The translations under genes were made by a program, and so were the position numbers. From NCBI GenBank assembly GCA_944472135.2, contig OX235262.1:91176903-91240902 (forward strand): a stretch of 64,000 bases of DNA, in the 5' to 3' direction. Positions 47,330-57,260 of this stretch are shown here, piece after piece. The notes beneath the pieces are model-generated. The model did no database searches. It was not told the DNA's origin and was given only the letters and a program-made list of their open reading frames with translations. This DNA comes from Trichobilharzia regenti (lineage: Eukaryota > Platyhelminthes > Trematoda > Strigeidida > Schistosomatidae). The stretch's first letter is position 1; each line of letters begins with the position of its first letter.

Positions 47330-48020
47330 GGAGGAGCACAGAAACAAACTGAAAATAACTGATTTTATAACTTAAAAAAATAGGATGAATTGTATGAAGG
47401 CAAAGAGAGAAAATTACATGCACAGACGACAAAACAAAAAAACTGGAGGATAAGGGAACATACGGAACTAGTTCCATGGTAGTTGTAAAGGCTGGACTAT
47501 TTTCTTTCGAACACATAGCCACTTCTTTTCGATGTGTATGGCGAGAGCTACCACGGTACAAAGAAGTCGGAAACACACTGCCTTTGATAAATTTTTGTTT
47601 ACTTTGTAAATGACTCTAAATAATGAGTCAGTTGGGATTCTGTGACAGGTATTGACGAGATGTTCAATTATTGCGCTTCTGATTGAACCAGTGTCTCCTC
47701 TTTGGAACAATGCTAGATGACGTTCTCTAACACGTTTTGATAAGACCCGCATAGAACGACCTATGTACCTAGCTACGTAAGAGCAGGTGAACTGATATAT
47801 GCACATTGAAGTGGTCATATGCGGAAGTCTGTCCTTCCTGTTGCTCCGAAGTAGTGGGCGGCTAGATAATATCACTCTTAGAGTAGCTGCCGGAAAAGTC
47901 TTCTTCAGGGAATTGGAGATTCTCCTTTAAAGGATATCTGCTGCTAGGTCCCCCTGAATTCCAGATTCAACTAGAGTGTCTTCTTTTTCACTGAAGTGTA
48001 TTCTTCTCTTATATCGTCCA
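47330..48020 (-). mobile_element. Penelope-like element, nested insertion (lineage A)
   Basis: Sits inside the lineage-B PLE. On the minus strand, RRISNSLKKTFPAATLRVIL leads into the open frame described separately; an AT-rich 3' UTR continues toward 47,330. Confidence 0.78.
47468..47875 (-). pseudogene. PLE GIY-YIG endonuclease domain, open frame
   Basis: 135 codons without a stop: RPLLRSNRKDRLPHM, CIYQFTC, ARYIGRSMRVLSKRVRERH (YIG and basic residues in place), SAIIEHLVNTCHRIPTDSLF, RVIYKVNKNLSKAVCFRLLC, LAIHIEKKWLCVRKKIVQPL, QLPWN. Family-typical end is LPW-stop; here one residue follows. The reading frame extends upstream of the first Met, so that Met is not a true start. The RT part is missing, so it is a fragment, but the nuclease fold residues look well kept. 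Confidence 0.85.
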
Positions 48021-48130
48021 CGAAGAATTCAGATGAGTTCATTTTATACTGAAACCTGCACTGATGATGTTGTCCAAAAGCACGACGAAACCTTCGCTAT
48101 TGAACCCACCAGTTCACAGAATACAACTAA

Positions 48131-49594
48131 CTCCAGAACTATTATTCATAGTAGGAACCAGTGATTTAATCAATTTAAAATCAATTAATTGAAAAGACGC
48201 TTTATTTGTAGCTGGCCAGTAAGGCAATGCAATTTTTAGAACATGCGCATTCTACTGTGAATGTTGACTATTGTCTTCCTACTTTAAATGTTAGTTTAAG
48301 AGCTCATTTGCTGTTTTACAGTTACATATTATGTGTTCATTATCACTTTAGTACCCACTTTTATTGGTAAAATAAATGAAGCTGACGAAATGCCTTACTT
48401 CCCATAATTCCAGTGGAAACGTCATTATCATCAAGCATTAGGTGACATACATTTTCTGTGGAAGAATCCTAACATCTGCAGTATACCTTATCCCCACTGT
48501 ACGGCCTTCGTAATTTCAAAATCATCATTTCTTGGTTAGTGTTGATATATTTGTGCCATCTGATTATCATAATATGACGAAATACACGATCAGTAAATGT
48601 ATTTATTCTGTTCTTACATATATCAGTTATTACGGCAGTTCTCAGTAGTATATTATGATGCACGAGCAGTACATTGTGTTTTAAAGGTATAGTAACATTT
48701 TATTTACACAGTAATTCTTTAAAACGCATTTTACGTTAATTCCTATAAGGCATTTTATGATAGCATAGTACTTTGTTAGGAATTTATGCAAGAATATGGA
48801 AAACTAACACTGTGTGAGACACGCATCATCTGGATGCCTACTGGACGTTTTAGACCTACTTGACGGCCATGTTGTGTTGCCACAGAAAGAAAACGGTTTT
48901 GTCAATTTCATAAAAATGTATATTTGTTATCACCTAATGAAGGTAAATTGAATATCTACTCAAGAACACTGACCTAAAAATACTCTTACTACTATCACAG
49001 ATGCTTAAACATAGTATTCACATGAACATCCCGTAGAAAACGCGATTGGCATAAACTCAATTAAAACAGTTTTCCAAAGGCGAAATTTATAGATTTAACT
49101 GACTTGGAAAGATTCCAGTTTATAACCATGAAACCGATACTTTTCTTCAAAGCTTTTAGAAAATAAATAAATAATTTTGACAGATCTGTACAGATAGTTA
49201 TGACAACACAGGAAGTAATGAAACTGGTGACTAACCTGACGTTTAGGTCTGAGTACGACCATCAATGTTAACTAAGGTAGAAGTTCATCTGAATGCTCAC
49301 TTGGACAGCCATACATATATATACGTTCAAAAATTCTTTATTCTATATAAGGAATACTTCGCACATAAGAAAATATTATCAATCCATTATAACTTTATAC
49401 GCTTTGTTCTTAGATTTTAACTCCAGTTTAACTCAGACTGAATAGAATTTTTCATACTGTTGTGAAATACCAACATTTGCGCCAATATCTGAATTGTAAG
49501 TAGATTTAGTACAAGAAAAAGTAAAATTAAAATAATGAAAAATCTAAAAAAAAACTTAATTATCCAATGTCCAAGCAAATTAAGTCAGTCGTAG
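48131..49594. other. AT-rich spacer
   Basis: No recognised content. Confidence 0.45.
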
Positions 49595-50284
49595 GTTCAG
49601 TGACTGGAAAGTCTACTTCATCCAGAGTTCAGGATTCAACAGGAGGATAGCCATAGATTTCGCTGTTTAGAGAAGTTTGATTCGTATTTCTGTGACAAGA
49701 TTTCCGCATAATCTGTAAATGACTATGAAGTTGGTCTGTGAATTCGTTCGGTGTTTGAAATTGATAAGGTATTTTAGAAGAGTGCTTTGGAGCGGATCGT
49801 TTCTCTTCTTTATACATTCATGGAAGAAAATGCTCGATGGCACGTCTGGATAATAATGAAAACTTATTGGCAGGAATACTATTAAACCATTTATCCTGTT
49901 CATCAACAGAAATCTATTTTGTAGCTGAATTCTGACTTTCTATCTTTACGAAACAAGTGACCCGTATGAACGAAAAGGATAAGCTGACACTGACACTTGA
50001 TATATCGAACGTGATCAGTAATTATTGCTAAATAATATCACTAAAAATTTACGCACAAAAATTTATAGAGAAGGGAAATGATCCCCTCCAAAGCACTCTT
50101 CTAAAATACCTTATCAATTTCAAACACCGAACGAATTCACAGACCAACTTCATAGTCATTTACAGATTATGCGGAAATCTTGTCACAGAAGTACGAATCA
50201 AACTTCTCTAAACAGCGAAATCTATGACTATCCTCCTGTTGAATCTTGAACTCTGGATGAAGAAGTCTTTCCAGTCACTGAACT
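49595..50284. repeat. 215-bp inverted repeat with 260-nt spacer
   Basis: Arms 49,595-49,809 and 50,068-50,284 are reverse complements with few differences, e.g. ATTTCCGCATAATCTGTAAA with its complement. Both arms contain short open frames, but no known protein motif. Could be the inverted termini of a PLE or a fold-back element. Confidence 0.85.
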
Positions 50285-50589
50285 TAAAACTGATTTGTTT
50301 GAAAATTTGATGAATACTTTTTTGAATCTTACTCTTTGATTTTATTATTTTCCCTCCTTATCACCATTACATTTCTATTCCCTATATCACTGATCATAAG
50401 TCGACCTTATTTTTATCTTAATGGAGCTCTAGTCAATCCTGTCAATTATGTTACTCAATTTAATTATTTTATTCTTTGTTTCTACCTAACTAATGCTTTC
50501 TAAGTCAAATAACTTAATAGATGATAACTATGTAGATAGGAACAGAAGTTAATATCTCCACTTAATAAAAGATGATCTAGTTAAAAGTT
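50285..50589. other. AT-rich spacer
   Basis: No recognised content. Confidence 0.45.
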
Positions 50590-50820
50590 GTGAGACAAGT
50601 TAAGAAAATAAAGGGAAAAAATGCTTTAAACAGTGCCATCGCCAGGCATCTCCTCGACATGGGTCATGAGGTGGATATCGAAAAGTCGTTCAGAATAATC
50701 GATAGGCAAAAGAGCTCAATTCTCCTTAAGTTTGCTGAAGCCAGTTGCATCGACCACCTGAAACCGGATTTATGTGTCCAGAAAGAAGCGGTTATCAGTC
50801 TTTCTTTGCCATGGTAACTG
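50590..50820 (+). mobile_element. Penelope-like element, C-terminal fragment (lineage A)
   Basis: One open frame: NALNSAIARHLLDMGHEVDI, EKSFRIIDRQKSSILLKFAE, ASCIDHLKPDLCVQKEAVIS, LSLPW-stop. This is the final quarter of the PLE protein with the canonical LPW end. No YIG, no RT. Confidence 0.82.
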
Positions 50821-51616
50821 GGTATTTTTCATCCCTCTTTCATCAGAATGCGAAATACTGAAAAGTTTACATTGTGTATGATTATTATTGTTCAGAATAA
50901 TGTTTAATATTGCATATATATGTGTATATATTATTAGTTTATGAGTATATTGATCCATTGATTTTTGTTTAAAATGAACTCTGTGCAAGTATGTTAAAAT
51001 TGTTTCTGTAGACATACTTAATAATGTCTTTGCCGTGTAAGCAACTAATGAGAAGGCAACGAAATAAAAGATGGTATCTCTTTATTCTGCTAAGACTGTA
51101 GTTCTTGCTTTGTCCAAATAAGAAAATAAAGTATGACTTTGTGTGGCTTTTTTCTGTATACATAAAATAGATTTGATAGCAGTGACTTCTGCAAAATTTG
51201 AAAGTCTTACTCTTTTGGTTACTGTTTTGAAGGAATTATTGGCGTCAAATTAGCTAACTGTGTCAGCCAGATATTGTCTGAATTCACCACTCGAAGATTT
51301 AATTCTTTTTAAATACAGTTAAATAATTTTTATTCCATACACTGTTAATACATACAAAAGAATATAAAAGAAGTGTCGTAAATATATATGAACACTCCAC
51401 TCAACGAAAAGACTTCACTCAGTTCAGTGAAAATGCATTTTACAGAATTCCTTTTTAAAACTTGTTGAAAAAAGACCCTATGAAGCATATTTTTAACTAC
51501 ATCTGGTTATTTTAAATAAAATTCACTTCCACAACTTGTTCAGTTTCCCCCTGAATCTAATAAAAGGAACATTATGAAATCTGAAAATCCATATTATATA
51601 TATATATATATATTTT
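50821..51616. other. AT-rich PLE 3' flank and spacer
   Basis: A possible weak relative of the lineage-A 3' block near 51,040-51,090 (CTAATGAGAAGGCAACGAAA). Otherwise nothing recognised. TA run at 51,594-51,613. Confidence 0.4.
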
Positions 51617-51968
51617 TAAGTATTGGTTTGTTGTAGGGATTTTGTTTGATTGCATGCAGGATTTGATCATGCCGTGACCAGTAGGGTACAGCAGGTTGAA
51701 GATGAGGCAGTAACTCATCGAAGAAGACATTGCGAAGTGGTCGCGCTATGTCGTGAACTGGCAGAAGTTAGAATTCAAGGACCATTGGATCGGGTCCCAG
51801 TGGCTCAATGGTCTACGAGCTCGCCTTGTAACCAGAAGGTCCTGGGTTCGAATCCCGGTGGGTGCGTACTGCTGAGGAGTCCCAAACTAGGACGAAACAG
51901 CTGTCCAGTACTCCCAGGTTTTCCAGTGGTTCTCTAACTGATGTCAGCTCATGATCAAATCCTGCATG
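51617..51968 (+). mobile_element. Family-2 ribozyme SINE, copy with intact ribozyme
   Basis: 51,617-51,670 is an inverted piece of the family's 3' end (AAGTATTGGTTTG...GGATTTGATCATG). The plus-strand body then starts at about 51,674 (GTGACCAGTAGGGTACAGCA): A-box-like CCAGTGGCTCAATGGTCTA, CGCCTTGTAACCAGAAGG, B-box-like GGGTTCGAATCCCGG, hammerhead, distal block, ending at ATCAAATCCTG next to a long TA tract. No protein. The best-preserved copy. Confidence 0.87.
51866..51911 (+). ncRNA. Hammerhead ribozyme, complete core, family 2
   Basis: Stem I GTACTG 51,866-51,871 with CAGTAC 51,906-51,911. Core CTGAGGA 51,872-51,878. Stem II GTCC 51,879-51,882 with GGAC 51,890-51,893, 7-nt loop. GAA 51,894-51,896. 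Stem III A-C 51,897-51,898 with G-T 51,903-51,904, closing a 4-nt AGCT loop. Cleavage expected after C51,905 (GUC). Outside an internal loop, GGG 51,860-51,862 can pair with CCC 51,913-51,915. All conserved core residues are present. The 2-bp stem III is as short as in Smα; such ribozymes work better as dimers. Confidence 0.9.

Positions 51969-51969
<1 letters not shown>

Positions 51970-52021
<52 letters not shown>
51970..52021. repeat. TA microsatellite
   Basis: Pure TA run of about 50 nt directly at the end of the family-2 SINE. Confidence 0.92.
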
Positions 52022-52025
<4 letters not shown>

Positions 52026-52075
52026 TCATCATTCTCAGTAGTAACATACAAATATGTTCACTTTTACATTTTTGG

Positions 52076-52385
52076 TTTGCAGGGATCCGATTGGTTACAG
52101 GTTCTCAACATGATATGACATCGATTAGAGAACTATTAAAGAACTTGAGAGCACTGGCTAGGTGTTTTCTCTCACTTTGGGATTCTTCATCAATACTCAC
52201 TCATCGCCAGGCTTCTCAACGACGACCTTCCGGCAACAGGGCTAGCGAGCTCGTATACCATTAAACCACTCGGATCCGGTCCAATGACCTGTGAATTCCA
52301 ACTTTAGCATATAGAGCGACCACTAGCCACTGTCATCGGGTGAGTATTTGTCCTCACATCTGACCTGCTGTACTATTTGAATTTA
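52076..52385 (-). mobile_element. Family-2 ribozyme SINE, diverged
   Basis: Minus strand: 5' part with GATGACAGTGGCTAGTGGTC, A-box-like segment near 52,262, tRNA-like part with CGTCGTTGAGAAGCCTGG, hammerhead remnant 52,151-52,196 (AUGAAGA core, stem II broken), distal block and TAACCAATCGGATCCCTGCA end. One of the most diverged copies. Confidence 0.72.
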
Positions 52386-52947
52386 ATGTGTGTATAATTT
52401 ACCCATCTAAACTGAAATTAAAAACAATAAGCAAACCATAGTATATAAATCTTTTTTTGTATTTTAATTTATCTAAATTCAATACCACTTAATTATCATG
52501 ATAACAAATATTCAAATAAATGGAGGGGAAAACAGAATTGGACCAAACAATAAATGCAAAGTATATAAGCCTTTAAAGTGATGTTATCTGGCAAATATAT
52601 ATACATTTCTATATTTACTGTTTAAAATTATGACCAACTATAATTTGTTTGTTATATTAACTGATGAAAATGTGAAATGCAAGTTTAATCTACATTTTAC
52701 AAAAATGCATCTTTCGTCTATTTGTTTATCATGAAAATCAGACAGAAAATTGAAGTCTCACAATGATTACAATTTTAGTAAAATGCATCCATCATTAATA
52801 CATTTTTTTTCGCTTACTGACGTACACTTAATTTTTGTGTGAAATAAATTCTATGCAGATAATAAGTAAACAAATTTTCATTGTAATTTCATAATTATTT
52901 CCATGATCTACATTGAAGTTAAACAAATTATTATTTGGTTGGAGGAT
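52386..52947. other. AT-rich spacer
   Basis: No recognised content. Confidence 0.45.
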
Positions 52948-53060
52948 TTCACCATAAGCTGACACTATTTAGAGAACCATTAGAAAACCTTAGACTAGTG
53001 GGCAGCTGCTGTGTCCTAGTTTGGGAGTCTTCAACAGTATGCACCCACCAGCAAGGATAA
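52948..53060 (-). mobile_element. Family-2 ribozyme SINE, distal half
   Basis: Distal block, then hammerhead remnant at 52,994-53,040 with UUGAAGA core and CACAG in place of GAAAC, ending near GGTGGGTGCATACTG. tRNA-like part missing. Confidence 0.7.
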
Positions 53061-53749
53061 CTGTCTTTTTGCTGTGATTTCTTTCTGTAGTTGTACAGCC
53101 TCATTTGATAGGTATGGGCAATGGTGAATCAAATTAAGTAAAAAAACGTGCAAAGGAATATTTTTCCTTGTTATGTCACTTCTAAGGACAGCTGATGAAT
53201 TGTAAAAGAAGACCAGTTAACAGAAAATCGGTGTAAACTACAATAAGCGACTAAGTTTTACAGATTATTTTCCTACTGACAAAAACAGGAATTGAGTTCA
53301 TTCTCTCTCAACGAATGTATTGTTGAAAAAATTAGACAACTCGATTAATAAACACCCACTACATTTTTCCAAAGCGAATAGTAGGCTGCACGAAAGAAAG
53401 TAGCTATGAAAGCGCTGCACTTAGGGGTGACATTATGGGTGAGATGCTTAAGAGCCAGTTGATGAGGTCTTCGAAGAAAACATTTTGTTGTCTTCTCCTC
53501 TAAGAATAACTTCGGTTTTTCTTCCACTAGTGCACTTTAATAAAACAGATAGTCCAGTTCTGTGAGACTCTCAGCTAGAAGCATATCTCGCTGAGTTCAA
53601 CAACACCTTTCAGCTCTATTGAGCAAAGGAAGGTTTACAGCTGTTGATTTATCGATATAACAGATGCAGAAAATAAGTTTAAATACTTTATTCGTATAAA
53701 CTTTAAGCTCACTATCTAATGAAGCATATGAAGTTATTTATTGCATTTA
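53061..53749. other. AT-rich spacer
   Basis: No recognised content. Confidence 0.4.
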
Positions 53750-53880
53750 GGACAGAATTGATTTCACTTCCCGGGTTCTTCTTCTACACACAGCTGAGGC
53801 CATCGGGTTTAATCTGAAGAAGCCAGACTCATGTGTTCGGAAGTCCGTGAAGCCGCATTTCCTGCCTTAGTAATCGTTAG
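53750..53880 (+). mobile_element. Penelope-like element, last codons (lineage A)
   Basis: RVLLLHTAEAIGFNLKKPDS, CVRKSVKPHFLP-stop matches the C-terminus at 17,950-18,050. Only about 40 codons remain. Confidence 0.78.
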
Positions 53881-54084
53881 ATGAATGTTAAATACTGACA
53901 GTCATTGTGTTTATTATTTTATTATTCTGACTACTTCATTTTTTAATTGCTTATTACTTAATCAATTTGAGTAATCATTTACGTTTTAAATACTCCTTAA
54001 TTTTCCAAGCTTATGCATTATGCGATCCACTTGTCTAATTTCTGTAAAAATTTTACTTGATTAAAAATGCCCACTAGAAACTTT

Positions 54085-54160
54085 GAAAGATTGATTCCTG
54101 AACAAAGAGTTTTCTTTTCGATAACTTTTTTATCAGATTCTACAGTTACATGTCCACATA
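54085..54160 (-). other. PLE lineage-A 3' terminal block, inverse
   Basis: On the minus strand TGTAGAATCTGATAAAAAAG, TTATCGAAAAGAAAAC, TCTTTGTTCAGGAATC. A GATAA/TTATC hairpin is possible. It is opposite in orientation to the nearby C-terminal fragment, as expected if PLE termini are inverted. Confidence 0.55.
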
Positions 54161-54389
54161 CCTAAGAAACAAATGACCCAAAAAATAGACGACAAATACT
54201 CTGTCTCCAAACGTGAAGCCTTTATATATACGACTGCAATTCATTGGCAGATTACCGAGTGAAATAACTGCCAACAAGTTAAAACACTTGATTCAAAGAA
54301 CTTTTAATGCTAGTAAACCCCGAGTTGTATTTCTACGAGCAACCGGTTGTGATTCCTCAACTTAAAGATGAAATAATTAGGCTTGTAGC

Positions 54390-54974
54390 GACCACAACTG
54401 ACTCGTTACGGTCTGAACACTGTGAAATGATCGTTGAGTTCTACTCCATAGCTACCTGAAACATCCATGAGAGATGCACCGTCACAAAATGATCCAAGGA
54501 CGACAAAAAGACGATTATTATTTGATGAACTTGTGGTTCTACTCAATAATAATAAAATCAAAGACTCAAAGTTTATCCCAATAGTGCCGTTAGGCAACTA
54601 CACAGTCAAGCAAATTTCAGTGCTAAACAAGTGCTGTAGAAAAAATTAGTGAACCAGAATTCAACTATAAGAAGTATCTTAGAATCGAGTAGAATATTCC
54701 CAACAAGGTGGGATCAATAACTCTGCCCAAAATAGTCACACATCAACACTTGCAGCTGACAGTCCAAAGTCAGAATAATCTTAGTTCACTCAAACAAAAT
54801 CATATCGAGGAACCACACATTATCAGCGTATCACACAACCATAAAAAGAAGCATCAAATTAGAGATTAAATAGGGACACAGACAAATAATAACGATGAAG
54901 TCGACATATAATATGCAAATGTCAGGAAAGTGATATTCAGTCTAGGGGAAAACTGTATAACAATTACAAGGTTA
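54390..54974 (+). repeat. Unclassified repeat, left part, split by a SINE
   Basis: Parts near 54,584 and 54,823-54,974 match 20,463-20,530 and 21,503-21,670. A 60-codon frame (54,467-54,649: RRLLFDELVVLLNNNKIKDS, KFIPIVPLGNYTVKQISVLN) is protein-like but not recognised. The repeat resumes at 55,585. Confidence 0.55.
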
Positions 54975-55062
54975 TGCAAGTGTTCGTTTCTAGAGAATTG
55001 ATTTGGTTACAGGATTTCATCATGAAGTGACATTAGTTAGAGAACCATTGGAAAACCTGGGA

Positions 55063-55107
55063 GTACTGGACAGTTGTTTCGTCCTAGTTTAAAACTCTTC
55101 ACAGTAC
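55063..55107 (-). ncRNA. Family-2 hammerhead, C3 missing
   Basis: Stem I, GAA, stem III and the GUC site are kept, but the core reads UGAAGA after stem I, so C3 is absent; stem II is weakened by T substitutions. Confidence 0.72.
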
Positions 55108-55480
55108 GCGCCCGCCACCAGGACTCGAACCCAGGAACTTCTGGTTACAAGGCTAGCGAGCTCATGTACCATTGAAATCCTGTAACAAAGTCAAATCCCT
55201 ACAAACCAACACTTGCATGACAATGAGATTCTCACTAGCGACTTGCCCTATTCAGGTAGGTAGTTACCTGGGGTTCCAGTGAGAAGTCATGACCAGTGGG
55301 GTGCAGCAGGTCTGGTGTGAGGACAAATACTCACCGAAGACATTGGCTAGGGTCGCGCTATGTCATGAATCGGCAGAGGTTAGAATTCAAGGACCAGTGG
55401 ATCGTGTCCCAGTGGCTCAATGGTCTAGGAGCTCGCCTTGTAACCAGAAGGTCCTGGGTTCGATTCCTGGTGGTGGGCGC

Positions 55481-55525
55481 GTACTGTGAAGAGTCTTAAA
55501 CTAGGATGAAACAGCTGTCCAGTAC
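55481..55525 (+). ncRNA. Family-2 hammerhead, C3 missing
   Basis: Same missing C3 as its inverted partner. Stem II also has a C to T change next to GGAU. GAA, stem III (ACAGCUGU) and the GUC site are intact. Confidence 0.75.
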
Positions 55526-55666
55526 TCCCAGGTTTTCCAATGGTTCTCTAACTAATGTCACTTCATGATGAAATCCTGTAACCAAATTACAAGGTTAGTT
55601 GAAACATCCAAATAAGTATATATATTGTGATAAAACCGTACAGGGGGAAAATGACAAACAATTTCT

Positions 55667-55855
55667 CCGCGCGTCGGCGGCACTATGGTAAGGACTCTCA
55701 CCGACCATGCACATAGTCCTGGGTTCGATCTCCCGCCGACGCACACATGATATCTATGGTCGGCCTACAAAATTTGGGCTACCGATATCATATCATGAAA
55801 ATTCTCTATTTGTACCGAAAATACGGTGTGGCATCAAGCTGTTATAAAAATAAAC
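55667..55855 (+). mobile_element. Family-3b tRNA-like SINE
   Basis: Head GCGTCGGCGGCACTATGGTA with complementary GCCGACGC, T-arm GGGTTCGATCTCCC, body CATGATATCTATGGTCGGCC, GGCTACCGATATCATATCAT, tail near GTGTGGCATCAAGCTG. Confidence 0.8.
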
Positions 55856-55884
55856 AATAAATACAATGCTAGCTATCGCTTCTT

Positions 55885-56250
55885 GTATCTATCGATTCAG
55901 CTGCTCCTGTGGAACCAGTTAACTTGGCAGCTGCCCTAGGAACTTGATTTTCCATGCTCAGGAACACCTACCAGTGTTGCTTAATAACGGTGCAAACCAT
56001 TAGCACTTCGGTATTAGGTCACCTGATTCAAGGCGGCACTGAAGGACCTTTCTGTAACATCTATCGGTTAACAAATAAATTGGTGAAAATCTCCAGGTAT
56101 GGGTTTTCCCAAACAGATGAGGTCATTGCAATTAACTTAAAAAGCCAGTGCTTTGTGAGCAAAAGAAACAGGTCCACTCACTACTGCTATCCTGGCCAGC
56201 TGCGGAATCTACAAGCTCAAAAATACTGTATTACGTTGGCCTTTCGGGCA
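55885..56250 (+). mobile_element. Penelope-like element, GIY-YIG fragment, decayed (lineage A)
   Basis: SCIYRFSCSCGTS, stop, LGSCPRN (from YIG), HAQEHLPV (EH block), TFL, LSVNK, then LKKPVLCEQKKQVHSLLLSW, PAAE. Frame changes at least three times. Confidence 0.75.
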
Positions 56251-56454
56251 TGACCTTCCATCCAGTGTATGTAAATTCCTCTACCCCTTATTGCTGCATA
56301 TGAATAAATTAACCTTTTGTTTTCTTATTTAAACTTACTCACTAACTTACACACTGACAAATCCCATTTCCTCTCCCCATCCTGTATATTATCATCTTTT
56401 CATATAAAGTTTATAATCTAAATGAGTAGAATTCAGTAATAATAATAATTTGCC

Positions 56455-56510
56455 TTATTCCAAAACAGTACTTGTGATACAGAATGGAATTTTCAGCATT
56501 TTACTACAGT
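56455..56510 (-). mobile_element. Family-3b SINE, tail fragment
   Basis: TGCTGAAAATTCCATTCTGT, ATCACAAGTACTGTTTTGG on the minus strand aligns with the 3b tail at 30,180-30,225. Confidence 0.55.
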
Positions 56511-57084
56511 ACTGTATCCAGTTAGTACATTAACAATAAATAAAATTCTACATAGATTAAGGAAATCTCAATTCATTATGACAACAACATATTGGCATAT
56601 CGGTAGCAAAGCCAAAATTGAACAGAGTGTTTGAAGGTGTTACAAAAGTAGATGCTAGCATATTTACTGGTGAAGGCGGTAACAAAATGTCGAGATATAC
56701 AGAGTGTGAGACAACGAAGAAGAATGTTTTAAACAGAGTTTGTAAGGAAGAGAGGAACAAAGCAGCACATAACAGAAGAAAAGAGAAAAGGAAAAGAAAG
56801 AAAGAAAACGCTGTACCTATAAATGATATGAGTTGGATATGAATATGACTCTTGAGAATTTATTACTGCATTTTTGTTGTTATTGATGATACCTTAATTT
56901 TTACAATGCTGATGTTCAGTTTAGTGTTACATTAATGCATATTACCACATACATATATTCTGGACAATAATCTATTAACAATCTTATTTGCATATAGCTT
57001 TTCGAATTGTGACTTCAATGGTTCACTGTTATTTTTAAAATCATTCATATTGTCAATAACCATAATTTTCTCATTAATTATGAA

Positions 57085-57260
57085 TATATATCTGTAGAAT
57101 CTGATGAAGAGATTATCGAAAAGAATATTCTCTGTTCAGTAATCGGTCTTTTGAAGTTATTTTTACCCTCTAAATTTTGTATTAATTTTTTTCGGATCAG
57201 TCTGCCAGACGAAAAACTAGAATTACTTTTAGTTCGTTGAGATTTTACAATCCTTTTAAC
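57085..57260 (+). repeat. PLE lineage-A 3' block plus second terminal block
   Basis: 57,090-57,145 has TGTAGAATCTGATGAAGAG, ATTATCGAAAAGAATATTC, TCTGTTCAG. 57,185-57,255 has CCAGACGAAAAACTAGAATT and GTTGAGATTTTACAATCC, a relative of the 39-kb terminal sequence. Confidence 0.5.

Larger units (their letters stand above)
46345..48130 (+). mobile_element. Penelope-like element lineage B, interrupted by another PLE
   Basis: 46,345-47,055 reads YLFTSLKKNGYPHNFFIKCL and TYKKP, then KINCIK, GKHLIGQSGRPLFSKR (GIY-YIG region with IGQS in place of YIGRT), ENKLAVNRHG, NYRHQFVWDNEEILNRGN, REFPQAWYSSESAIN. The terminal repeat begins near 47,020 (CACGAAGATGATTGCCAGGA), is broken at about 47,056, and resumes at about 48,021 (GAATTCAGATGAGTTCATTT) through CTGATGATGTTGTCC to about 48,130. 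The roughly 965-nt interruption holds the lineage-A PLE on the opposite strand. RT absent, frameshifted. Confidence 0.75.
54975..55584. mobile_element. Family-2 ribozyme SINE multimer with 13-bp target-site duplication
   Basis: Flanked by AATTACAAGGTTA at 54,962-54,974 and 55,585-55,597. Inside: an inverted unit (54,975-55,180, from 3' end to A box), a short plus-strand unit end (55,181-55,208), then a plus-strand unit from CAATGAGATTCTCACTAGCG (about 55,211) to AAATCCTGTAACC. The paralogous locus at 21,640 has the same flanks without the insertion. Both ribozymes lack the first C of the core. Confidence 0.85.

Noticed and set aside
51650..52264. Open frames spanning the SINE and TA tract
   Set aside because: They translate the tRNA-like head and TA repeats; composition is non-protein.
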